A stretch of DNA of 27,083 nucleotides from an uncultured Oscillospiraceae bacterium (GCA_934589145.1 CAKTNW010000028.1:1-27083); one strand, 5' to 3'. Counted from the stretch's first letter, positions 5,060 to 11,921 are shown. Notes: a model not told the origin generated them from the sequence alone. Translations and numbers: made by a program.

Positions 5060-7609
5060 TTACTCCTCGTCCTTGCGCTTCTTGATGACCAGTGCCGCGC
5101 CGCTCAGGGACAGCAGAGAGGTCACAGCGTACAGGGCAATACCCATATCACCGGTCTTGACGGAGGTAACAGGCTTGTCCTCGGGAGGAGTGGGGCTGCT
5201 GGTACGCTTATAGTACTTGTTGGTGAACTCCAGCGTCAGGGCGGCGGGATCCACTTCGTCAGCGGTGGCCTTGAAGGATACCTTGCCGTCCAGAGTAACG
5301 ATCAGCTCATACTCGGTCTTGTCATACGTCCAGCCGCTCTTCTTGCTGTTGACTTCCTTGATGGTCACGGCAGCATTACCGTCAGCATCGAAAGCAGCAG
5401 CGGGAACAACCAGATTCCAAGAGGCGTCGTACTTGCCGACACCGTTGGTGCTGATGGTCAGGGTCTGATCGATCTTGACTAGCTTGCCGTCAGCATCAGT
5501 GTAGTAAGCCTCGAAGGTGAAGTCGGCCTTGCCGGGCTTACGGCTGCCGCGCTCGCGCTCGACGATCTTCTCGACGTTGAATGTGGCGGTGACGCTGTCG
5601 ATCTTCGTGTACTTGTTGGTGAAGATCAGCTCCTTGACGGGAACGAACGCGGTCTCGCTGTCGGCATCATAGCCATAGGGAGTATAGGTGTTCGTATCGA
5701 TGTCATAGCCGATACTGAAGCCCTGCATCTCAGTGTCATACTCCCAGTAATCGGCATTGCCTTCCTCTTCCCATACGATCACGCCCAGGTCATACAGGTC
5801 GTACATAGTACCCTTGACCTCCAGTCTGGCCTTGGCGGCTTCCTTGGAGGAGGCGGTCAGCTGGAAGGTATAGATGCCTTCTTCATCGGCGATCAGTTCC
5901 TTACCATCCAGATAGAGGTGCATATCGCTGGGATAGCCGGGGAACACGTCGGCAACCAGACTGCCGAGGCTGTTCTGCAGATCCAGCATAGCATGGAAGG
6001 TGAAGGTGCCCTCACCGCTGGCATTGCCCAGCTGCTCGACCTGCTTGATCACGTCCACGCCGGCAGAACCGATGGGCTCGTTGAAGAGCACCAGCATGCC
6101 ATCCTCGAAGGTGAACATCCGATTATAGTAGTAAACGATATCCGCGTTGGCCTCGATATCCATCGTGGCGGTGCAGTCATAGAATTTGACAAACTTGCCG
6201 TCGACCAGCTCGACCTTGGCGGGCTGCTCATTGGCCTTCACCAGAATGGGCAGATCCAGATTCCAGGCGGCATAGCCGGCAGGCACGCCGGTCTCGCTCA
6301 GGGTGTAGCTGCCGGGCAGCAGACCCTCGAAGGTGGCCTTGCCCTCGTCATTGGTGGTAGCCTTAACGGCATTGCCCTGCGCGTCGGTCAGGGTGAACTC
6401 GACATTGGGCAGCACCGCGCCGGTACGGGCGTTGCGCTTTTCAATCACCAGGGAAGTGGGATTGAACTGGTCGTCACCGTAAATCTTATCATAGGCGTTG
6501 GTGACGGTGACCTTGCCGGGAGTGGTGGCGGTCACATCAACGGGGGTGCCGCTGCCGGTGACAGTCAGGTTGTAGCCGGGGATCTGGGCCTCGGCCTCTG
6601 TCACGAGGTAGCTGCCCAGAGGCACAGTGACATCGGTAGTACCCTCGCCAATGATGCTGGCGGGGTACGCCGCGCCGGTGTTGGTGTTGGTAATGGTGAA
6701 GTTAAAGGTGATATTGGAGGCATCCACATCACCCTCGACCTTCTTTTCGATGGTCAGCGTGTTGGTGGTGGGGGGCAGAGCCTTGTAGCTGTTGGTGACG
6801 GTGACCTCGGTATTTTTGCCAACCTCAACAACAGACTTTTTCGGGGGATTGCACTGCGTAGAAGCTGCGCTGGTGGGGGTGCCATAGCTGACCGTTGTGG
6901 ACAGATTATAGCCGTCGACCTGGCCATTGACCTCTACCACGGTGTAATCACCCTCCGGCAGCGTGACAGGATCGGAGGTTTTACCGGCCTTGACCTTGAT
7001 GATATCGTCGACCTGCTTGCCGTCCTGCATGATTTTGAACTCGAACTCGATGTCCTTGGCAGCATCAGGAGCGCCGTCTGCCAGAACCTTCTTGATCGTC
7101 AGGGTGCCGTTGGTGTTGATCTGCTCCTGCACGTCCTTGGTGATGTTGAAGTCAAAACCAGTGCTATCCGGGCAATAGTTTACTCTGGCATAGACCAATT
7201 CGTCACGGGTATAGGTCTTTTCAAAATCCCAGGTTCTGGCTCCGTCGGTCTCTACCAGTGTGCAGCGAATCGTGACGGTGCTGTCATAGGTGGGCTTTTT
7301 TGCATCGCCGGAGAAGCTGCGGCGCCACTGATTGTCATGCTGCTCGGTAAAGTCGGCATAAGTGGTGCCATCGACAACAGCGCTGAGACTTCTGATCTTT
7401 ACTTTGACCACTTGGTTGCCGATCTTAACGGTACCGTCGAAGTCGACGTCGATATGAGAGGCATAAAATGTGGTGTCCTGCGGGGGGTTATGATCTTCGC
7501 CAGGCTTATGGCCTTCCTGCGTCGCAACATCACTTGCGAACGCTGCAGTGGGAATCAGCGACAGTGCCATGAGCAAGCACAGCAGCAGGCTGATCACTCT
7601 TTTCTTCAT
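5060..7609 (-). CDS. Cell-wall surface protein with repeated isopeptide-type (Cna-B/SpaA-like) domains
   Basis: 849 residues from the ATG at 7609, chosen because AAAGGAG lies 7 nt upstream and a signal peptide follows at once (MKKRVISLLLCLLMALSLIP, cleavage near AFA-S, 26). After an N-terminal region (40-150) come beta-sandwich units that open with a lysine strand and close with a TN-Y strand: 170-276 (TIKKV to VTNSY), 285-374 (TIEKKV to VTNAY), 518-668 (VIKQV to FTNKY), 674-800 (NVEKIV to FTNKY). Residues 386-478 are a clear SpaA/Cna-B domain (LVIEKRNARTGAVLPNVEFTL, GSYTLSETGVPAGY). Such Lys/Asn pairs form self-made isopeptide bonds in pilins and adhesins. The tail is SVKTGD (816-821), a hydrophobic span and KKRKDEE, a non-LPXTG sorting-like signal. 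No sortase gene is in the window. Role: adhesin or pilus-like stalk (inference). Confidence 0.88.
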   Translation of the reverse strand: MKKRVISLLLCLLMALSLIPTAAFASDVATQEGHKPGEDHNPPQDTTFYASHIDVDFDGTVKIGNQVVKVKIRSLSAVVDGTTYADFTEQHDNQWRRSFSGDAKKPTYDSTVTIRCTLVETDGARTWDFEKTYTRDELVYARVNYCPDSTGFDFNITKDVQEQINTNGTLTIKKVLADGAPDAAKDIEFEFKIMQDGKQVDDIIKVKAGKTSDPVTLPEGDYTVVEVNGQVDGYNLSTTVSYGTPTSAASTQCNPPKKSVVEVGKNTEVTVTNSYKALPPTTNTLTIEKKVEGDVDASNITFNFTITNTNTGAAYPASIIGEGTTDVTVPLGSYLVTEAEAQIPGYNLTVTGSGTPVDVTATTPGKVTVTNAYDKIYGDDQFNPTSLVIEKRNARTGAVLPNVEFTLTDAQGNAVKATTNDEGKATFEGLLPGSYTLSETGVPAGYAAWNLDLPILVKANEQPAKVELVDGKFVKFYDCTATMDIEANADIVYYYNRMFTFEDGMLVLFNEPIGSAGVDVIKQVEQLGNASGEGTFTFHAMLDLQNSLGSLVADVFPGYPSDMHLYLDGKELIADEEGIYTFQLTASSKEAAKARLEVKGTMYDLYDLGVIVWEEEGNADYWEYDTEMQGFSIGYDIDTNTYTPYGYDADSETAFVPVKELIFTNKYTKIDSVTATFNVEKIVERERGSRKPGKADFTFEAYYTDADGKLVKIDQTLTISTNGVGKYDASWNLVVPAAAFDADGNAAVTIKEVNSKKSGWTYDKTEYELIVTLDGKVSFKATADEVDPAALTLEFTNKYYKRTSSPTPPEDKPVTSVKTGDMGIALYAVTSLLSLSGAALVIKKRKDEE

Positions 7610-7684
7610 ACTTGTTCTCCTTTCATGTTTTGCGCTTTCGCATTCTGCATCGCTGGAAAACAATACCATTCCCAGCACATGAAA

Positions 7685-7713
7685 AGTATACTATACACCG
7701 CTAGGAATGTAAA
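7685..7713 (-). promoter_or_regulatory. Sigma-A promoter of the surface-protein gene
   Basis: Minus strand TTTACA (7708-7713) and TATACT (7685-7690), 17-nt spacer. The leader is about 70 nt. Confidence 0.7.
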
Positions 7714-7799
7714 GACTGAAAAGGTTACAAAATGGACAAAATTACGATCTAATGTTAATTATTACATAAGCACAGAGAATTACTGCAATAAGCATAGCA

Positions 7800-7840
7800 A
7801 GGCACCGCCAACCTACCGGAAAAGTAGGCTGACGGTGCCT
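7800..7840 (-). terminator. Stem-loop ending the tiny cysteine-peptide unit
   Basis: AGGCACCG (7800-7807) pairs with CGGTGCCT (7833-7840) and CCTAC with GTAGG inside, giving a roughly 17-bp stem with two mismatches. No U-run follows on either strand, so it may be a weak terminator or a 3' stabilising element. Confidence 0.5.
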
Positions 7841-7857
7841 CGTATATACGCCCTATG

Positions 7858-7920
7858 TCAGCAGCCGAAGAAACTGCACAGCATCTTCAGCAGGGAAGCG
7901 CAGTCAAAGTTGCAGAACAT
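7858..7920 (-). CDS. Putative 20-residue cysteine-rich peptide
   Basis: A 21-codon frame that I consider real because every part of a gene is in place. There is a consensus promoter, a leader of about 40 nt, a perfect AGGAGGT SD (7928-7934) 7 nt from the ATG, and a stem-loop 17 nt after the stop. The peptide begins MFCNFDC and ends SFFGC, with cysteines at 3, 7, 15 and 20 (C-x3-C-x7-C-x4-C) and a hydrophobic middle. It has no leader-type cleavage site, and no maturase gene is nearby. It could be a metal-binding or membrane-associated micropeptide, a secreted signal, or a regulatory leader for the surface-protein gene, whose promoter starts about 87 nt past the hairpin on the same strand. No known family is recognised. 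Confidence 0.6.
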   Translation of the reverse strand: MFCNFDCASLLKMLCSFFGC

Positions 7921-7966
7921 TTCTGTGACCTCCTGGATTTGGATTTGCTCTTGCAAGAACACCGTC

Positions 7967-7995
7967 ATTATACCCCGTCCGCTGCCCTATTGCAA
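7967..7995 (-). promoter_or_regulatory. Sigma-A promoter of the cysteine-peptide gene
   Basis: Minus strand TTGCAA (7990-7995) and TATAAT (7967-7972), 17-nt spacer. Predicted start is near 7960. Confidence 0.7.
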
Positions 7996-8033
7996 ATGCA
8001 ATGCTTGCCAGAATTGGGAGTCGGGGCGTTAAG

Positions 8034-8057
8034 AAAACATGCCGGTGGCATGTTTTT
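8034..8057. terminator. Probable terminator of the three-gene minus-strand operon
   Basis: AAAACATGCC (8034-8043) pairs with GGCATGTTTT (8047-8056) around a GGT loop. It has T-runs on both strands. A second GC hairpin (GCGGCGGC/GCCGCCGC, 8069-8087) lies next to it. Confidence 0.6.
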
Positions 8058-8120
8058 AGCCTCCGATCGCGGCGGCTATGCCGCCGCAGCATCCATCGGG
8101 CACTACACTGCACCATCTTA

Positions 8121-8334
8121 AATTCTCTCCCCCAGTCTCGCTTTGCTCGACAGCCCCCTCTCAGAGGGGGCCTTTGTGGGCCGACAGGGTCGTCGGCCCC
8201 TACGACATTTTATCGGTAGTGGTATGTAGGGGCGGGGTTCTACCCCGCTCGCGGGAGGGGCAGAGCCCCTCCCCCACGAAATGGTTGACGATAGGATGCC
8301 GTAGGGCGGGGCCAATGTGCCCCGCCGGTATCGC
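8121..8334. repeat. GC-rich multi-hairpin intergenic element
   Basis: No coding sequence is credible here. Five consecutive palindromes fill the gap: 8153-8171 (8-bp stem), 8178-8199 (8 bp), 8232-8248 (7 bp), 8253-8273 (9 bp) and 8305-8326 (8 bp). TAGGGGCGGGGT and TAGGGCGGGGC are related sub-units. The layout resembles dispersed palindromic repeats common between genes in Oscillospiraceae genomes. Copy number elsewhere cannot be judged from one window. Confidence 0.6.
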
Positions 8335-8685
8335 CTACAGAATCAGCAGCAGTCCAATGGCGATCAGCAACTCCTCATCGGCCTTCTGCCGGAACAGGAA
8401 GAACAGCAGGAACAACAGCAGCAGGTCGCCGGTGTCCAGATCGTCCAGGTGCAGCGCGTCCAGTATCCCCTTGCCGAAGGCGATCTCCGGCGGACGCTTG
8501 GACGGGGGAGGCGGCGCGCCGGAGGGCGGTTTGGGCGGCGGCTTCGGCGGCTGCTGGGGCCTTGGCGGAGGCGGGGGACTCTGTCCGGAGGGCCTGCGGG
8601 GCGGAGGCGGCAGCGGGCCGTCGTCCATGGAGGCCCGCACATACTGCCCCTGCTCTTGGCGGCCATAGCGGTCATACAATGTCAA
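8335..8685 (-). CDS. Proline-rich protein with hydrophobic C-terminus, unknown function
   Basis: 116 residues. The first 20 (MTLYDRYGRQEQGQYVRASM) are polar, residues 23-66 are almost pure proline runs with basic residues, and the end is strongly hydrophobic: LDTGDLLLLFLLFFLF, then a short charged RQKADEE and LLIAIGLLLIL. That suggests a membrane hairpin with a cytoplasmic or surface proline-rich arm. It starts with TTG at 8685, supported by GGAGG 6 nt upstream, and overlaps the previous gene by 14 nt, so translation is probably coupled. The same DTGDLLLLL...DEELLIALGLL tail is familiar from uncharacterised clostridial proteins, but no function is known to me. Confidence 0.75.
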   Translation of the reverse strand: MTLYDRYGRQEQGQYVRASMDDGPLPPPPRRPSGQSPPPPPRPQQPPKPPPKPPSGAPPPPSKRPPEIAFGKGILDALHLDDLDTGDLLLLFLLFFLFRQKADEELLIAIGLLLIL

Positions 8686-9031
8686 GCCCTCCCTCCGTCA
8701 AAAACCGTTTGCCGATGCAGATCAGATGCGCCAGCTTCGCCGCCCGTTCCACCTTGGGCTGCTTCTCCTCCTTCAGAAAGGGCCGCAGGGCGTAGAGAAG
8801 CTGTGTGGTCTGGCTGTTGGACTGCCGCAGATCCTGCAGAAGCGGCAGAAATTTGGCCAGCAGCATGGGATCGAAGCCGCCGCCGTCCGCGGTCGGCGGC
8901 GGGCCGTTTGGCGGCGGCGGAGGCGCGGCCTGTGCCGCTCCGCCGGAGAGCTGCTGGGCCATCTGGATGATGCGCTGCATGGCCGCCGGGTCGTTGAGCA
9001 TCGCGTTGAGCTTGCTGTCCATATCCTCCAT
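8672..9031 (-). CDS. Uncharacterised protein with conserved LRPFLKEEKQPKVERAAKL motif
   Basis: 119 residues, soluble. An N-terminal helix (MLNDPAAMQRIIQMAQQL) leads to a proline/glycine-rich linker (about 32-52), then a helical C-terminal half: FDPMLLAKFLPLLQDL and LLYALRPFLKEEKQPKVERAAKLAHL. This architecture (DPAAM helix, flexible linker, LRPFL-K-x-K-x-ERA helix) is one I associate with an unnamed clostridial family. The start has a textbook SD (AAAGGAGG, 7 nt). It is the middle gene of three: it follows the 83-residue gene by 30 nt and overlaps the next by 14 nt. Function is unknown. Confidence 0.8.
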   Translation of the reverse strand: MEDMDSKLNAMLNDPAAMQRIIQMAQQLSGGAAQAAPPPPPNGPPPTADGGGFDPMLLAKFLPLLQDLRQSNSQTTQLLYALRPFLKEEKQPKVERAAKLAHLICIGKRFLTEGGLDIV

Positions 9032-9061
9032 ACCGCCGCCTCCTTTCCGCTGTGGTTTCGC

Positions 9062-9313
9062 TTACGGCTGCTGTAATTGCCGGCTCAGCCGCTGCAAGAG
9101 GGCACGGCCCTCGCCGCTGGACAGCACGGTTTTCAGCAGCGATGCCATCTCCGCGGCGCTGCCGCCCTCGCCCTGCTCCATGGCCCGCTGTAATTGCGTG
9201 CCGTTCTGCTGCTGCATCAGGGCCATCAGCGCCTGACCGTCCGGGGATTGGGCCAGCCGCTCCACCGTGCCCGGATCGGTATGTAGCTGTGCCGCCACCT
9301 GATTCAAGTCCAT
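9062..9313 (-). CDS. Small helical protein, 83 aa, unknown function
   Basis: First gene of the three-gene operon. From the ATG at 9313 (GGAGG 7 nt upstream) the protein is 83 residues and predicted to be all helix, Gln- and Leu-rich: MDLNQVAAQLHTDPGTVERL, then SPDGQALMALMQQQNG and ALLQRLSRQLQQP. A longer reading from further upstream would cross a terminator hairpin and lacks an SD, so it is rejected. No membrane span or catalytic motif is seen. Its helix-loop repeats (SPDGQAL, SSGEGRAL) and its partner gene's DPAAM helix look alike, which hints that the two interact, but this is inference. Confidence 0.75.
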   Translation of the reverse strand: MDLNQVAAQLHTDPGTVERLAQSPDGQALMALMQQQNGTQLQRAMEQGEGGSAAEMASLLKTVLSSGEGRALLQRLSRQLQQP

Positions 9314-9331
9314 GTTCCCACCTCCATACGG

Positions 9332-9359
9332 CAATATATGTGCCGGGCATGAAAAAAGT
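9332..9359 (-). promoter_or_regulatory. Possible sporulation-type (sigma-K-like) promoter of the three-gene operon
   Basis: Minus strand AC (9358-9359), 17 nt, then CATATATTG (9332-9340). This approaches the sigma-K pattern AC-N17-CATAnnnTA. No sigma-A pair is seen in the gap. Short motifs like this occur by chance. Confidence 0.3.
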
Positions 9360-9381
9360 GCCAGTCCTATAGGACTGGCAC
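9352..9381 (-). terminator. Terminator of the nth/zinc-ribbon unit
   Basis: GTGCCAGTCC (9358-9367) pairs with GGACTGGCAC (9372-9381) around TATA. On the minus strand six Ts follow (9352-9357). Confidence 0.85.
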
Positions 9382-9390
9382 CTGATGTTC

Positions 9391-9633
9391 CTATTCTTCT
9401 ATCTTTTTGCCGCAATGGGGGCAGTACTTGAGCTTCACCCGGAAGTCCAGAGCCTTCCCGCAGTGGGGGCAGCGGTCAAAGATATGGTCTAAAACCAACC
9501 AGATAACGACGGCGGCTACGCTGATCCAGATGAAGAACCATTGTCCGGTCATCCACAGCAGAAGCAGGGAGAGAAGGACGACACCCAGCATAATGTAGAA
9601 CATCGGCATCGCAAGCTTTCGGTTTGGCTTCAT
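9391..9633 (-). CDS. Small membrane protein with C-terminal zinc ribbon
   Basis: 80 residues from the ATG at 9633. Two adjacent hydrophobic segments (about 12-28, FYIMLGVVLLSLLLLWM, and 32-49, WFFIWISVAAVVIWLVL) form a membrane hairpin. The C-terminus then carries CPHCG-x13-CPHCG, a zinc-ribbon pair that faces the cytoplasm if both ends are inside. The start codon overlaps the stop of nth in an ATGA arrangement and has an AGGAG SD, so the two are translationally coupled. A terminator follows the stop closely. A role in DNA repair is not implied by the fold; the link to nth may only be transcriptional. Confidence 0.8.
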   Translation of the reverse strand: MKPNRKLAMPMFYIMLGVVLLSLLLLWMTGQWFFIWISVAAVVIWLVLDHIFDRCPHCGKALDFRVKLKYCPHCGKKIEE

Positions 9634-10271
9634 AGGGCAGACTCCTTTCCATAGTCGCACAGCTCCCGCAGCGGGCAGTCCCCGCATTGAGGAGCACGGG
9701 CCATGCACAGCGCCCGGCCGTGCAGCACCATCCGGTGGCAGAAATCGTTGGATTCCTCCGGCGGGATAACCTTCCGCAGCTGCTGTTCCACCTTCAGGGG
9801 ATCCTTGCTGCCGTCGGTGATGCCCAGCCGTCCGGTGATGCGGATGCAGTGGGTGTCGCAGACGTAGCCCTCCTTGCCGTATACGTCGCCCAGAATGAGA
9901 TTGGCGGTCTTGCGTCCCACGCCGGGCAGGCGGAGGAGGTCATCCATGTTGTCCGGCACTTTGCCGCCGAAATCACGGAGCAGCATCTGGGCGCTGCCCA
10001 CGATGTCCTTGGCCTTGGCCCGCCAGAAGCCGCAGGAGCGGACGTATTCGCCAACTTCCTCCGGCGTCGCCGCCGCGAAGGCTTCCAGCGTGGGGAAGCG
10101 CTCAAACAGCGTCGGGGTCACCAAATTCACCCGCGCGTCGGTGCATTGCGCCGCCAGACGGACGGAAAACAGCAGCTCATAGTCCTTCTGATAGTCCAGG
10201 GAGCAGATGGCATCCGGGTACAGCTTTTTCAGCGCCTCGATGATGGCGCTGATCTGCGCTTGTGTTTTCAT
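9630..10271 (-). CDS. nth: Endonuclease III (DNA glycosylase/AP lyase)
   Basis: Removes oxidised pyrimidines from DNA and nicks the abasic site in base-excision repair. It has 213 residues, close to E. coli Nth. The helix-hairpin-helix is LPGVGRKTAN (115-124) with catalytic Lys121; the catalytic aspartate is Asp139 in VCDTH. The 4Fe-4S cluster loop is Cys189, 196, 199 and 205 (C-x6-C-x2-C-x5-C). I start it at the ATG at 10271 because a GAGG SD lies 8 nt upstream and this numbering matches the family; a GTG at 10280 would add three residues but overlaps the SD. It diverges from rarA, another genome-maintenance gene, through overlapping promoters. Confidence 0.95.
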   Translation of the reverse strand: MKTQAQISAIIEALKKLYPDAICSLDYQKDYELLFSVRLAAQCTDARVNLVTPTLFERFPTLEAFAAATPEEVGEYVRSCGFWRAKAKDIVGSAQMLLRDFGGKVPDNMDDLLRLPGVGRKTANLILGDVYGKEGYVCDTHCIRITGRLGITDGSKDPLKVEQQLRKVIPPEESNDFCHRMVLHGRALCMARAPQCGDCPLRELCDYGKESAL

Positions 10272-10289
10272 GGGCCTCACCTCAGCTCT

Positions 10290-10318
10290 ATTGTATCAGA
10301 CCTTGCGCAAAAAAGCAA
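10290..10318 (-). promoter_or_regulatory. Sigma-A promoter of nth
   Basis: Minus strand TTGCTT (10313-10318) and TACAAT (10290-10295), 17-nt spacer. It overlaps the rarA promoter. Confidence 0.65.
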
Positions 10319-10331
10319 ATGGTGGTATAAT
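10303..10331 (+). promoter_or_regulatory. Sigma-A promoter of rarA
   Basis: TTGCGC (-35) and TATAAT (-10, 10326-10331), 17-nt spacer. The palindrome TTGCGCAA (10303-10310) lies in the overlap with the nth promoter. Confidence 0.7.
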
Positions 10332-10361
10332 ACAGCAGTATCATTTTTGGGAGGTGAGCGC

Positions 10362-11621
10362 ATGCGGCCATTGGCAGACGAAATACGGCCCCAGACCCTG
10401 GACGAGGTGGCGGGGCAGAAGCACCTGCTGGGCGAGGGCGCGCTGCTGCGCCGCCTGATCGAAAACGGAGCCGAGGCCAATCTGATTTTCTACGGGCCCT
10501 CCGGCACGGGAAAGACCACCATCGCCAACATCATCGCCAAGCGGACACAAAAGGCGCTGTACCATCTCAACGCCACCACCGCCGGCCTGTCAGATATCAA
10601 GGCCATCATCGCCGACGTGGATACCATGATGGCTCCCAATGGCATTCTGCTGTATCTGGATGAGATCCAGTACTTCAACAAGAAGCAGCAGCAGAGCCTG
10701 CTGGAGTTCCTGGAAAACGGCAAGATCACCATGATCGCCAGCACCACCGAGAACCCCTATTTCTACATCTATAACGCCCTGCTGTCCCGCAGCACGGTGT
10801 TTGAGTTCAAGCCCCTGACGGCGGATGAGACCCGTCCCGCTGTGGAGCGCGCCCTGCGTATCGAGCAGGAGCGCAGCGACCTGCCCTTCCAATGGGAGGA
10901 CACTGTTCCTAGCACAGTGGCTGCCGCCTGCGGCGGCGACGTCCGCAAGGCGGTGACGGCGGTGGAGCTGCTGTACCAGTCCGCCAGACCCAAGGACGGC
11001 GTGCTTTATGTGACAAGTGAGGACGCCTTACAGTTGGCCCAGCGCAGCGCCATGCGGTACGACCGGGACGGTGACGAGCACTATGACCTGCTGTCGGCGC
11101 TGCAAAAGTCCATCCGCGGCTCCGACCCGGACGCGGCGGTGTACTATCTGGGCAGGCTGCTGGTGGCGGGCGATCTGCTGTCGCCCTGCCGCCGCCTGCT
11201 GGTCATCGCCAGCGAGGATATCGGCCTTGCCTACCCCCAGGCCATCGCCATCACGAAGGCCTGCGTGGACGCGGCGGTGCAGTTGGGCCTTCCGGAGGCG
11301 CGGCTCCCTCTGGCCGAGGCGGCCATCCTGCTGGCAACGGCCCCCAAGTCCAATGCCAGCCACAACGCCATCGTCGCAGCCATGGAGGACATCCAGCGCG
11401 GCGCCATGGGCAGCATCCCCCGGCATTTGCAGAACGTTCACGCCGACAGCGCCGGACAGGAGCGGGAGCAGGGCTATCTCTATCCCCATGTGTTCCCCCA
11501 CCACTATGTGAAGCAGCGGTATCTGCCGGAGGAGCTGGGGGAGAAGCACTACTACGAATACGGCGACAACAAGACCGAGCAGGCCGCCAAGCGCTATTGG
11601 GACGAGATCAAGAAAGGATGA
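10362..11621 (+). CDS. rarA: Replication-associated recombination AAA+ ATPase RarA (MgsA)
   Basis: AAA+ ATPase of the RarA/MgsA/WRNIP1 family, acting at stalled replication forks. It has 419 residues. It opens with the family line RPLADEIRPQTLDEVAGQKHLLGEGALL. Walker A is GPSGTGKT (45-52), Walker B LLYLDEIQ (96-103, DEIQ where others have DEIH), sensor 1 ASTTENP (126-132) and a candidate arginine finger R143. The C-terminal tetramerisation part includes ASEDIGLAYPQA and APKSNASHNA. The true start is the ATG at 10362, which has GGGAGGTG 7 nt upstream; the frame is open further back but without an SD. It heads an operon with DUF951, a 32-residue membrane peptide and a Dabb gene. Confidence 0.95.
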   Translation: MRPLADEIRPQTLDEVAGQKHLLGEGALLRRLIENGAEANLIFYGPSGTGKTTIANIIAKRTQKALYHLNATTAGLSDIKAIIADVDTMMAPNGILLYLDEIQYFNKKQQQSLLEFLENGKITMIASTTENPYFYIYNALLSRSTVFEFKPLTADETRPAVERALRIEQERSDLPFQWEDTVPSTVAAACGGDVRKAVTAVELLYQSARPKDGVLYVTSEDALQLAQRSAMRYDRDGDEHYDLLSALQKSIRGSDPDAAVYYLGRLLVAGDLLSPCRRLLVIASEDIGLAYPQAIAITKACVDAAVQLGLPEARLPLAEAAILLATAPKSNASHNAIVAAMEDIQRGAMGSIPRHLQNVHADSAGQEREQGYLYPHVFPHHYVKQRYLPEELGEKHYYEYGDNKTEQAAKRYWDEIKKG

Positions 11622-11624
11622 GCC

Positions 11625-11813
11625 ATGGATTTACAACTGCATGACATTCTGGAATTGAAGAAGGATCACCCCTGCGGCAGCCGCCGCTGGGAGGTGCTGC
11701 GGGTGGGCATGGACATCAAGCTGAAATGCCTGGGCTGCGGCCACGAGGTGATGCAGCCCCGCCGCAAGGTGGAGAAAATGATCCGAAGAGTTGTACCGAA
11801 GGAGGAAGCATAA
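11625..11813 (+). CDS. DUF951 family protein
   Basis: 62-residue basic protein of the DUF951 family, usually 60-70 residues in Firmicutes. The core is LKKDHPCGSRRWEVLRVGMDIKLKCLGCGHEVMQPRRKVEK, with three cysteines (HPCG and CLGCG), so it may bind metal. It has no membrane span. It starts 3 nt after the rarA stop, with the SD (AAAGGATGAG) inside the end of rarA, so it belongs to the same transcript. Function is unknown; family members often sit next to ychF or parB-type genes, which is not the case here. Confidence 0.9.
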   Translation: MDLQLHDILELKKDHPCGSRRWEVLRVGMDIKLKCLGCGHEVMQPRRKVEKMIRRVVPKEEA

Positions 11814-11912
11814 ATGCGTAAAAAGACGATGCAGATCATCGTGGGTGTCATCGCCTGCCTGATGGCGGTGCTGATGCTGGCGGGATTGATCGTCCCCTAT
11901 CTGGGACTGTGA
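11814..11912 (+). CDS. Small single-span membrane protein, 32 aa
   Basis: The ATG follows the DUF951 stop directly and has a strong GGAGG SD (11801-11805) 8 nt upstream. The 32-residue product is MRKKT followed by one transmembrane segment (QIIVGVIACLMAVLMLAGLIV) and a short PYLGL end, giving a positively charged inside and a tiny outside tail. It is too short for most gene finders, but SD, spacing and operon context support it. Similar K-rich one-span peptides are common in Firmicutes. Function is unknown. Confidence 0.75.
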   Translation: MRKKTMQIIVGVIACLMAVLMLAGLIVPYLGL

Positions 11913-11921
11913 GGTGCGGGG

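Noticed and set aside
5918..8032. Long plus-strand open frame (704 codons) opposite the surface-protein gene
   Set aside because: It is antisense to a protein with clear signal peptide, domains and anchor. Its own composition (Gly/Leu/Val/His-rich) is typical of a frame shadowing GC-rich coding DNA, and it has no SD.
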